Positions 1 to 12,800 of a DNA stretch of 64,000 bases are shown here, in pieces. The notes beneath the pieces are model-generated. The model was not told the DNA's origin. It did not search any database and worked only from the letters and a program-made list of their open reading frames with translations. A program made the translations under genes and the position numbers. The stretch's first letter is position 1. Every line of letters starts with the position of its first letter. This stretch comes from Mansonella perstans (taxonomy: Eukaryota; Nematoda; Chromadorea; Rhabditida; Onchocercidae), in assembly GCA_037074765.1 (NCBI GenBank), contig JBAMDO010000132.1, positions 87,433 through 151,432 on the forward strand, given 5' to 3'.

Positions 1-1
1 A

Positions 2-3000
2 ACAATTTTACGCTCTCCATTAGAACTTAATCTTATTGAACCATTATTACTGCAACAACGATCATTTGATGCGCAATTAAATTATCATCAATTAAAACGT
101 ATGGATGAAAGTAGCTTAGATGACGCTATAAATATGGATCAACTAACATTTATCCTGTTTTGGAATAATGGTAATTTTATACAATATTTAAGTTATTCAG
201 TTAATTTGTATTATATTTAAATTATTCGATCAATTTTTAACTACAGTGATGAAAATAAAAGAGAAGATGAAAGATTAATTAATCCTTTTGATAAGACAAA
301 TAATCCTATTTTTGAGATTTCTGATAAGAAATAAATTTCCTTTTTTTATTATGCCATCTCAGTTACCTATCATTAATATTCCTTTTTTTAATTAATTAAT
401 GATGAGAATATACAGTGTTAAGTGAAATTACCTTTTTTTTTCGAGATTCGAAAATGTTAACATGAAAAAATAGAATTATCACTCAAAGACTATTCAAAGG
501 TATAATTTTACAATTATCATTGGGCAGTAACTGATAGAATTACATGTCAAATCTGATAGACTGATAGAAACAATATTAATCATAATTAACAATCTTGCAC
601 TTATGACCATCGAGATCGCAGTTGAACATCATAATCTTGGAAGTTCCAATTTGTAGATTCTAAGTTGTACTCCTACAAGTCCCAAATTATGGGCATCATT
701 ACGTAACATGATAGATTCCCGTTTTACGCTTGACTTTATTTCTTTCCTCACCAATTGCACTATCTTTATGATAGCAACTAATATTGTAAAAAAGGAGAAA
801 AACGAAATTGTACATTATGATGGAAAGTTTCAATGAAATCAATCAATTAATCAAAAATCTCAGCAATTATTGATATTTTGAAAGACTTAAAATTAAGAGA
901 AATCAAAGCTAATTCTTTCCTTTTTTCTTTTTTTCAGAAAATATTATAAGCAAGCATGCATTTTATTTATGGGCGGAAGCTTCGAAATTGTTATTTTTGC
1001 GCCATCCAACAATTTTATTTGGTGCATTAGCTTGTCATGAATTTGATGGATTATGCGATGATTATATCACAAAATCTAGTGATTATCATACCGTATTTGC
1101 TTTTAGCAGGAATAGCATTTTTGGGAAAACTAAAGAATTGCGTGATGCAACATATTACGTTGATTGGGTAGAACTGTAAGTTTATTATTCTGTAATTTAG
1201 ATAATTAATTCTAGTTAATTAAAATCAAAACTTCTGTTTAATTATGAATCTTGAAATACATAAATAAATTTAATCTTTTTTTTTTGATTAAATAGTATTA
1301 ATTAGAAATTAGTGAAAAACAATGATATAATAGATTGATAGACTAAAATAATGAAAAATGAAAATGGTGGAAAAAAAATAAAAGTAAAATTATTTTTGGA
1401 ATAAGATGTTAAGCTAGTGATAAAGATGGTAAGGATAAGAACAATCAAATCGTTTGTTTTCTCTTCTCTTTTCTTTTTCATTAGTTTCAAATAAATAATT
1501 TTGATATTTTGTTATTGGAATTGGTTAAATTAACGAGTGTAATTTGCATAATTATCATTTCAAGAAAGAATGACTTGAATCGAAAGAGCAAAAAATGGGG
1601 AATGATGAAATCTTCTTATTATTGAGATTATCATTATCGTTGTAGGGGACTGATTTCTGAATGATCATAGAGATATAGTTATGGTGATAGTAGTAGACTT
1701 ATGATAATGATAATTATTTACATACAAAAATGCTTAATCTAATGTAATATTTGAATAAACTTAGTGATATTAATAATAATGGTAAGGTATAAGTGCATTT
1801 CTAAGGAATAGTTTGAAAATTGAATTTTTTTCTTTAACTGATTATTAATTTCATATACTTCAAGTTAATATTTATCATAATTCTCTTGCAGTCTGATATT
1901 ATCACCAGCATATGAAATTCATTCGGATGATGAACTAAAACAAATTAAAGCGGGTATTTCTTTTTATTCATCTAATATTTGAACGCTTTTATTTGGTAAA
2001 GATTGATAAAAATTTTCAGAAATTTCTCATTAGAACAAAATCTCCAGAAAAGTAATTAATCAACTTGAAAAAAATTCATTAAACAAAAAATCCCTTTTTT
2101 TTTAATTTAAAAAATTCTTTATGGAGTAAAATTCATTACTACTTAAGAATAATTAAAATACGATAATTTTAAAAAAAAAATTAGAATAGCTTCATATGCT
2201 TCAGTTTATTATTTAATTCTTTCAAACTATACCTTATTTGTATAACTAATACAAAAATATTTCATTTTGATAACTGAATATAAAATTAAATGATTTTGTT
2301 TACAAATTCAATAATGGAAAAAAAATTTTTTTCTCATACAGGTAAATTGGAATTATTCGATGAAATTAGGCCTGCGATAACAGTTGGCATTTTTGATGAT
2401 CGTAACAACAACGAAGCTAAAATTTTTTTTCAAATGGCTGAAAATTTGAAAGGACGATATCATTTTGTGTATTTAATTAGGCAAAGGTATTTGCTTGAAT
2501 AAAAATTTCAAAACTTAAAAAGTAAATGTGAAATTTAGCTGCAGATAATTTAGTTTCACCAAAAAAAGAATGAAAAATCGGAAAATATACTTTTCAATAT
2601 TTGAAAAATTCAAAATAAGAAAAATTCTGTGTTTACTTTTTTCGGCAACTTTTCAATTTAAAATTTATTTAATTTTGACTGAAATTATCTAACAATTCAT
2701 TGAGTTTTTGCGCAGTTGCAAATATTAGTTCATTTTGAATTTTGACAAAAATTTTTTTATGTTTTGTAATTATTCTGTTATTTGATTTGCGCTTTTATTT
2801 AATATAACTAATGAAATTGATTGTCATAAAATCAGTTATCATTTTAGAAAATTTTGAAATTTTAAAATTTCATGGACAAATCCAATAACAAAAGTAGTAA
2901 TAATACTTAGTATAATAATACTGTGATTTTAGCCATCCTAATACTGTTTATACAATTCGTGCATTGGAAAAACGGAAACGAATTGATTTCACAGATATTT

Positions 3001-5343
3001 ATGAAATTTCGGAATTAACTAATTTTGTTATACGCTCATCTCTACCAGCTGTCGTGAGTTTATCATTTTTGCAAAATATTTTATTTTTTTAAAACTTAAT
3101 TAGCTCTTTTAAAAAAATTATTTAATGAAGTAATGAATGGTTTGTTCTTTTACGAGAATTTATGAAGTTCCGAAAGAATTTTATTTTTCTATTAAAATAA
3201 AAAGTTTTTTAAAATTATTGGTATTCTTTAATAAGCGAAATTGATTATATTTATTTGTATTTATTTTTCATTTTAAATAATTAATGAGAAAATTAATTAT
3301 ATTTATTTCATTTAAATAATTTAATGAGAAAATTTTCCGTTTTTATTTTTGTGAGTAAGAAGAAACTAATTAATTTAATTCTTTTTGAAGTTAATATTTT
3401 GAATAATGTTACGGATGTGTTGCATTCATTCTTTCTGTTTCTTTCTTTTTTTAGTTTCATCATTTTTGAGCATTTCATAATGAACTATTTAATTTTTTTG
3501 TTACTTAAAACAGGATTTTATAGATCGATATAAGTAATGGCTTTACATCGGAAATTTTAACACATCAGTTCCAGCCGTTAATTTTATTCGTTGATAATGG
3601 TGACGAAGTGGAAAAGCTAAAATTTACTGAATTATGTATAAAATCATCATATGTAATTTGTACAACTGTATTTAACAGGTATTAAGATTTGATAATTGGT
3701 GCGAAACTGTAAAAATTTTCATTCATTGGACAAAATTTTAATTACCATTAATGAAACTAATAATAATTGTAAATGATACTTGAATTTAATCAAATTAAAA
3801 AGCGTGATAAACTAAATCGATCGTGTAATTCTATTGATGCAAATTAATATATGCAGATATTTATTGCAAAATTTTTGTCATTTCAACAGCGCAGGAAAAT
3901 ATAAGGCTAAGTTTTGCAATTGAACAGAAAAAAAGATTCTAAGAGAAATTTTTATATTAATTTTTAATGTCAAAAATTTTTTGTGACCTATCGTAATTAT
4001 TATGCGAAAGAATCCAATAATACATTTTATTTATATACAAATTTAATTTTTAACATTGATTGCTTGCCTTATCAATTTTCGTTAATTTCATTTTATATTT
4101 GATATTGTCAATTCTGATCCAGATTATTATTTTTTATCTATTATTTCATCTTTGAACTCCTATAAGTATAAAGTAATTTGATTAACTAAAATATCAAAAC
4201 TTTGGTGACAATTTGTTTTGAGTTTTTTTTTTTAAATTTTCATCTTTGAAATTTTATACATACTTCATAATTTTAGTTCCAAATCAAAGGAAGTTACTCA
4301 AATAGTCAATTCCATTAAGATCAGTGATCATTCCAAGAGATTAATCGTTTTTCTAATGGTTTGTTTTTGCAGTATATTTTTAATTTAATTTTTAAATTAC
4401 TTCGAAATTAGATGAGATTCATTTTTTTGCACTTCCCGGAACTTCAAAAATACGGAAATGCAAAAATAAATTTAAATTTTTGGTTGAAATATACATAGGA
4501 TAAATTATATATGACTAAAAAAGTTTGAAATGAAATACTAAAATGAGAATAGAATGTAAAAACATTTAAGGATTGGTATTTCAGGAGAAAATTTATGCAT
4601 TCGATCTGACTAGTAGCTTAGAAAGTGGAAATTTGCTTCAACTTATTGCTATTACTACTCTTAATAAACCGATAAGTTTGAATTCCAAATATCTGACTAT
4701 TTCAATTAAACTTTAAAACTTAATATGAGCATTTCAAAAGTTACATCGCTTAACAGTAATTAATTACCCATGGAAATCATTGTATGAAATATAATTTTGA
4801 TCAAATTTTAATTCCAATCCAAAAATTTATTTTCTTATTCTTTTTATATCAAGAATGTTTTCTAGCAAAGAAAATGCTACAAAAATGCTATTTTTGATTT
4901 ATTTGTGCATTAAGAAATAAAAAAGCTCATTTTTTTCATTAAAATCTTGTGTTTTAAATTTTCCAATAAAATATTTCAAAAACTTTTTGCGAAAAATTTT
5001 TGAAATTTTTGAATTTTCAAAGGAGACAAAATGATTTGAAAAATATTCAGGTACAATAAGCCTTGAAGATGCTCATCCATTGCGATGCCTGCAAATATCG
5101 CAAATAAATAAAATTTTTGGTGAACAGTTGATTGAAATTCCATCTGAAGTGCAAATTATTCAGCAGTCTTATAGGGTAAAAATTTTTCCTTTTTTTTTGG
5201 CCATGAAGTAACAATTTTTATTTCTTGTTTTTGTCTTTTCAATGTTGCAGGACAAAGGTGACAAAATGGACGATAGCGCTGATTATAGCGGTTGTCCGGT
5301 AATGGCAAAAATTCGACAAGCAATAATGAAAGATGAACTCTGA
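2..5343 (+). CDS. Thioredoxin-fold ER luminal protein with C-terminal KDEL (5' partial)
   Basis: Ten exons read through in phase: 2-170, 938-1175, 1892-1953, 2342-2486, 2933-3053, 3524-3678, 4277-4358, 4585-4675, 5051-5175, 5251-5343. They give about 427 residues; the start lies before the window. The last codons read AIMKDEL then TGA, a KDEL-type ER retrieval signal, so the protein should sit in the ER lumen. The second exon resembles a redox-inactive thioredoxin-like domain: it has CHEFDGLC rather than a CxxC pair. The next exons (FDEIRPAITVGIFDD, then a helix and YHFVYLIRQR) look like a PDI b-type domain, and ILTHQFQPLILFVDNGD like a further one. The family is thioredoxin/PDI-like. TXNDC16 (ERp90) is my best guess for the orthologue, by architecture only. 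No catalytic motif is visible, so a chaperone or scaffold role is inferred. Confidence 0.72.
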
Positions 5344-6806
5344 CAATCGTTTATGTTAAAACAACAAAACGAATCATTTAAATACTTTGTTCCGAAACAT
5401 TTCCATTTCTGATTCAATGAATATTCTTTTGAAAACATAGAAATTGATATTTGTTGTTGTGAAGTTGAAATTTTTTTGCATCTTCTATATTTATTTATTT
5501 GCAATGATTCTGTAATTAATGATAATTAAGGATAAAAAATGTCTCACTTTAATGCGACCTTAATTTTTTTTGCACATTCTTTAGGTATTTTTTTATCCAG
5601 TAATATTTGAATAAAAATTCGGAAGTTGTAATAATTTTTATTTCATTAAAAAAAGAACTGTGACTGGATATTGAAATCTTTTATAATCAATCTGCATTCA
5701 TTAAATTTGAATTACTTTAGAAATCTATTATCAATTGAGATTTGTTCAATTTTTGAAATTTACAGAAGCTATTGGCTAGTTTAAAATCTGTGCACATCTT
5801 CAGTAAGATTTCATCGCTTATTCCTTCAGTTATATCATTTAAGGCAACATTAAAGATTGTTGAAAAAAGAAACTCGTCAAAGGATTTAGCAAATATAATA
5901 TCAGGAAAGTGACTTAAAGATACTGATAATAATCGCCATTATTCTTCTGGCTCTTGACCTCTTTACTGTATCAATTTTGACCAGCCTAATCAAGAAAATT
6001 CATCGAGAAGTTTCAGCGTTCTACTTTAATTTACTGAAATTATCAGAAAATTATTAAAATGATAAGGACCGGTTGCAATTTTTTCATTAAAAATTTCAAA
6101 TTTTCATATTATTTGCTTTACTTTATCTGCCAATAGTACATTGATGATAATTTTTTATCAGGGAAAAATTTTTTTTTTGTCAAGAAATTTTATTTTCAAA
6201 ATGAATCAGTGGAAAAAAACAAAAACGCCGTTTTATCATCTAAAGTAGTACAGTGAAATTTACATAACATTTTAAAATGACACAAATTCTTTTTTTTTCT
6301 TTACATTATAGCACCATCGTTCACTGCACGAAAAGCATCATTATTGCTGACATAATTATTAAAATTTGCGAAATCCATAGGCCTGATGAAATGTGGCACA
6401 TTTGTCCTGATTCTGGAAAGAAATTCTTTGTTAAAAAAAAAAGCAAAGAAGGGATTCAAGCAAAATGAATATTTTAAAAAAAAGGAATTTTCCCAGTTAA
6501 ATTTTCTATGTTAACTTATTGAGAAATAGAAGTAAATTTTCTAAAAGTTAAAAGTACTTTTTATCCTTTTTCATCAACGAAGTATTTTATCATTTTTTTT
6601 ATCAGAAAAAAATATGATTTGTTTCATAATAATTCATGGATAGGCAAACCTAAAAAATTATTTCAGAAAAAAGAAAAAGAACTAAATTAAATTTCTGAAA
6701 ATTGAAATGTTAAAGAAAATGAAAAATATTACACGAAAAAACAATTCTTTTTTTTTGTGTACGTAAAAAGTATGTGATAAAGCAGTCATATTCGCAAAGC
6801 GAATGA
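5344..6806. other. Convergent intergenic region
   Basis: This AT-rich stretch lies between the stop codons of two convergent genes and should hold both 3' UTRs. Short open frames here (for example 6277-6468 +) have no family resemblance, and I treat them as chance. Confidence 0.6.
5610..5615 (+). promoter_or_regulatory. Possible polyadenylation signal AATAAA
   Basis: AATAAA lies about 270 bases after the stop of the KDEL protein and is followed by T-rich sequence. In a genome this AT-rich the hexamer also arises by chance. Confidence 0.35.
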
Positions 6807-9800
6807 TTAGAGGAATTGTGGGACGAAACGCCTTTGGTCTATTCCCAAGTTTGCAAATTTTTATGATTTTTTTTTAATTATTACAATTCGACTGAATAAA
6901 AAAATCTTTTTTTATTTGAAATAAAAACTTCAAATTTTTTAAATAAAAAGAAATGCGAAATTTGAAATGGAACATATATACCTTGCATTTTTGATTTCGT
7001 AACGTCAAATGTGGCATTTAATTCAGGTCGCGGTGACCAGCCAACGAATGACTGTGAGGAAGAAGCAGAATCATTTGATTTATTTTCCGATTCTGGATTT
7101 GTTTGTGGATCTAGTGGTGTTACTGTTAACCTCCAATGAGGCATAAATTCGATTTTAGATGATGAAGTTAATTCCGATTCTGGTACAGGTACACTGTTAG
7201 TCGTTACCTCAAAAAAATTGCTAGATGCTGATAAATGACTATCGTCAACTACTTCCTGATTCGGCATTGGTGTTTGTTGAATTGTGAATGAACTAAACGG
7301 TGATACAGTTTGATCCACTGAGATATGTGTTGGGATGGAATCAAGCGAGAAATCATTTGGCATTTTTTGATCCTTTGCCGCGCCGTATCCAGATATTAAA
7401 CAGCTGGGATCGAATTTTTGTACCCATATGCGTAACATTCGTACAACGTGTTGTAAAGCTTGTTCAGTACACTGTACCGATAATTCGGATGCTGCACAAG
7501 AAAGCATATTTTCGAGACTAAAATCTTTAGTTAGATTAATTATTTAATTAAAATTATATTCTAAATTATTTTTGCTCAAAATATGTGATCATTAAAGCTA
7601 AAAAAAGTACAATAGGAATAATTTTTAAAGATTTTAATGAACTTAAATTTAAGACTATGTTTAAAAAAAAAGCCTTTTAATAAAATACATTTGCAGTAGT
7701 TTCTCTAAATAATATTACTTAATTAACGAATTTTATTAATTAATTTATTAAATTAACTGACGTTGAACAAATTTTTTTCGAACTATCTTTAGCCAATAAA
7801 TCCAAGCCATTAAATGCTTCACTACATTTCATTCCAGTATCAGTCTTGATAAATTGTGTTAGACATGGTAGGAAATGTTTTGTCGTTGTTTCTTCTTGGC
7901 CACAAATTGTTCGGAAAAGTGCAATATTTGCTGATGTAATCGGTTCCACATGGCATGACATATTTGATAAACATGCTTCATAATCTTTTATCACTTTGCA
8001 AAAGTCATCCCATTCTGCGCTATTTCTATAAATAATCATTTCTATAATTAATTGGTAATAAAAATGGAATTGTTCTATAAATATAAAAAAAATTATTTTT
8101 TCAATAATAATAATTATAAAATTCCCTTTCAATACTTACTCTTTTTTTCAGATTAATGAAAAGTTTTTAATTAAAATTCCTAGTCAGATAGAAAACATGA
8201 AAAGTTTTGATTTTCTCTTTTTTTCAAAAACTTTTCATAAATGAAATGCAGAAATGAAATTTTTTTAAATGTTTTGAAGATCTGTTGCAAGTTTCTTTTT
8301 TCTTGTGTAATTTCAACACGTCCATGTTTTTTTTTCTTTTGAAATTTGTAAAAAAATGCTTTTATTTTTAAAATTTTTAAACACTATGATTTATCGAAAA
8401 AAAGTGTTTTTTTTTAGAAAATCGATTGCGAGCTCCTTTTCCTTTGCTATGCAACAATTATAAATAGAAATTCAAAATATTTTAAATATCTTTTATACGT
8501 ATATGTAAATTGAATATTCTTTATATGTACAATAAATTAAATATTTTTTATATGTGAAATATTCTTTACGCGTATATACATATTTTCATATTACTTTTTT
8601 TCAAATGATAATTGTTAATATAAAACAGATCAAAAATAAGAAAAGATATTTTAAGTAATCTTTATATTTGGTGAAATATTATAAAAGAAAAACAAAGGTT
8701 AATTTCTGAAAGACCAAAGAAAAGCCAATTACACTCACCTTATTTTATTAAAGTTGATTATTTAAAAAATATAAAATGGTATTAATAATTCGGAACGATT
8801 ATAACATATTAGAGTTATCAAAAAGCAGTTTCATTTCTTCAATCAATTAATGAGAAAATTAATTCCTTTTCGACTTAAATTATTCTTTACACGTATACGT
8901 AAATTATTTTAAATAATTTAACCTATGATATCTAATGATTTAATAAAACACCTAATGCAATAAATGAAAATATTTTAGTAGGTAGAATGTTTTACACTAT
9001 CTAATTGATTTAGAAAAATTACGTTAAATGGAATCTAAATTATCTAATTCCTAAAACAAATGAATAACCTGATAAAAAACTAAGATGAGAAAGTATTTAA
9101 TACAAAACAGTATGTCATTAAGCAAATAAGACATTAGCTAACCTGATAAATGATAATGGTGTAATGGCAAAATGATCAATCAAATTTTCACATTGTAAAT
9201 ATTCCACAATATCGGATTCAGCACAACTCGTTTTTACTGATGCTACAGGAATTTGTATGTTGCATGATTTATTTAACTGTAATAACACAAGTTACTACTT
9301 TCTTATCAAACAATAAAATTAAGAACCACTTAGTATTTTAAAAAATAAGAAAAAAGTAGTAGTTTTTTATAAAATAATTATATCTTACTTGTTTAGCAAA
9401 TATATGCATTCCTTCGAATGATAACGCTAAGGCTTCATATCCGCAAGTACTGTGAATATGTGACATGGCACAATCGGCAACATTTGTCAGAAATGAACAT
9501 TGCTCCTGCATTGATGCTGTTGATACGAATGTTGCTAAGCATTTTGATCCCTATAATAATTTTACAAAATTAATTTTAAAAAAAATATAGAAAGTTACAT
9601 TTTCTCTTCTGTTTTTCATTTCATGCAATTTTATTTTTTGTATTAAATTTTTTGAAATAAAAAAATAAAAAAAGTTTTTGCAAAATAAAAAATTGGAACG
9701 AATCAAAAAAAAATTTTTTTTGAAATAAAATCACATTCTGTTTTTTTGCCGATTTTACATTAATTTAAAGATTTTTGAAACAATTTTTACAGCTATTTTG

Positions 9801-12800
9801 TTAAAGTTAATTAAAAATTTTTTGGATGAGAAAAAGAAATTTTAAAGATTTTAGACTTGAAAAAAACGATGATTTTAAACTTTTTTTTTTTTTTTGAACG
9901 ACAATATATACCTCTGATGAAGTAATGGCACTTGTAAGGCACATAGAATGCTTTTTGTACAAATCACGACGAATACAAATAAATTCCGCCAATGCATTTA
10001 ATGCTTTCTCTTCATTTGTTTCACATACAGCATATGAACAACTGGCTAACTTTGATGCATCAATGCATAACTGTAAAAGTAATTGAAATAAAATTTGCAA
10101 GAATTTCATTTTAAATTAAATTTTTTTACACATTCAATTTGTTTTTTCCTTCATGAAAAATGAAATAATTATTTTATGAATTTATGTTTCGTTTTTTTTT
10201 TTCACTTTTTAATGCTTATGGGAGTTAGCGAATAAATGTACGCAGTACATGACATGCAAAAATGAGGACACGTAATACGTAAAAGTAAGGACGTAGATAA
10301 ATACACATAAAAATGAGTACAGGAATGAGTACAAGGCATAATATGTAATAATTAATAAGCATGTGGATAAATATATGTATATATGACAGGTATATTAATA
10401 GGAATGTGGATAAAAAATGTAGTAGGTGACATTTAGCAATGTGTACAGGTGAGATGTAATATTTAATAATATTTAGTGATAAGCATGTGTATTTTTTTTA
10501 ATTTAATAAAATTAAAAACATTTTGATCATTTTGAAAATTTTCAATAAATTTTAAATATTGTAGGAAAAAGTTAATTTAAATAGAGAGAAATAAAAAGAA
10601 AAAAAAAAATAATATTTCACCATGTCGATACTTGATGGATCTCTTAATAATGCAACTGGTAACATTCGATAATTGTGATAAAAATTTCTGGTACATTCCG
10701 TGTGCTTTTGTTGCATTTCAGCATCACATAATTGTTGCGTTGTAATTGATTTTAATTGAGAATTCAGTAAAACTGGACATATATCAGTTGCGCTAATAGC
10801 ATGCAATACATTGATCGGTATTCGACCACAACGCTGTACAACGATATGCTCAACACATTTGATAAATTGTGGCAAAACAGCACGTAATGCAGTAAGATCA
10901 AATTGTTTCAATTTTGCTATCGTTGATCGTAAACATCGGCCAAATTCTGGTATTGACGCCTATAGATTTATAATAAGAAATATTATTAAACTACTAATGT
11001 GTTAATAATTTTCTATTCTATAAATTTGTATTTTAAAATGATGATTTATTAATTATTAATTATCGAATAATTTTTTTTGATACCGTAATTTTTTAATTAC
11101 AAACAATGATTTGGTCATTTTTCAATTAGAAAAAATCATAACGTTGAAAGTTTAATAACCTGTTTAAAAACACATGCCAAATTATCATCAATAGCTTTGG
11201 CAGTATCAGCCTGATTACATATTCCCTCACCAGCTTGAATTAAACAACTTGAAACTATACACTGTTGTTCTGATTGCTTTTCTATCAATGGCCTCAAACA
11301 ATCCTTAAATTCATTGGTCAAATTGCAACCTTTCGCAAAAACAGGTGCCAAATTTTTGACATTAGCCAGAAATTGCTGCAATCCGCCCTGCAAATTTAAT
11401 TAAAATTAAACTTTATTTATTCCGTGATATATATTATTAAATCCAATTATAATTGAACGTACATAATTATATCTGATTGCAATTAAATTTAGTAAAAGTA
11501 GTTAGTCGTTTGTTTGTTGGCAAATTAGTTCATCATCTTCATGCATATAGACTGCATTTTATAGAAGAAGATTAAAAGATTTTCGTACTTGAAATAATTC
11601 ATCAATTCTGGTTGTTAATTCATTAATTGGTGTGGCACAATAATCGATACGAGCATTTTGCTCAACTGTACAATTATAACCCATAATTGATTTATCTGTA
11701 ATAGAAATTTTTTTTTGCTTTGTTTTTAAATTTATAATTTTGAATTTTGCATGAAAAGAAAACATTATCAAATTTTGGTCAAAAACTTGTATTCAAATGA
11801 ATTAATTAAAACATTAAGACCAGATCATTTGAGCAGGTTGGTCAAAGGAATTCATAATGAAAATCAAATACTGTTTAACAAAGATATTTAAAAAGCTATC
11901 ATTAGTTTTCTAAGTGATTATAATGAGATAATAAATGGCAAGATAATTAATCAAAAATTAAATGCAACACATTTCAATAGGTAGACCATATATTTAGATA
12001 ATTGAGTTTACCAAAATCAGTATTCAACAATTTCCTTCAATAAATTACAATTAATGTAGTTCAATTAATAATTATAGTGAAATGGTTAGCAAGTGAGGGA
12101 GCAGGCAACTGAATATATAATTAATTAAAGAAATTAGTAATGAATTAATCATTTCTTAGAATCTAATCATTAGTTTAATAGCTTATTAAATAACTGAATA
12201 AACAATGAAAAGTTACGAAGGAATTTATCAATTTTGCCTATGACAAATAGTTCCAAGCAAATTAAATCTCAGAAAAAAAATTGACTTTTAGATTTTATTA
12301 AAAACTTAATCAATAATTTAATATTTTAAGTTTTTTGGCATAAAGCATACCATTTTGTTGTAATCCAATTTTGCATGTCGGTTCAACGACGCTTACAAAT
12401 TTATCAATGTAGTCGGTGACAAATTGCGCTGCAGCTTGTCCACACTTTTCATTAATTGTAGGCATTGAGCAAGCAAGCAATTTTTTAGAACTTTCACAAG
12501 CTATTTGAGGTGAACTACGTGAAAATTCACCTACACATTGACGGATATGCTCACGTGTAGTCGTTTTACGGATGCACTGACGTACCTAAAATAATTTACT
12601 AAATTCTTTCATGCTATTAACTATCAATTTTATCTTGTGGATTAATTTCTCATATCGACAAAGAATTTAAATTGACCCTTTTAAAATTTTTAATTAACTT
12701 ATACGCTCATGTATCCAACATGAATTCACGCTATAACTGTATATTTATGCATTCACATGTTTGGAATTCACGTATATAAGTGTTTGAATATTTATGTATC

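Noticed and set aside
7740..7762. Donor GTTAAT at 7757 for the exon ending near 7760
   Set aside because: It leaves the wrong phase for the next exon; the GTCAGT donor four bases earlier keeps the frame.
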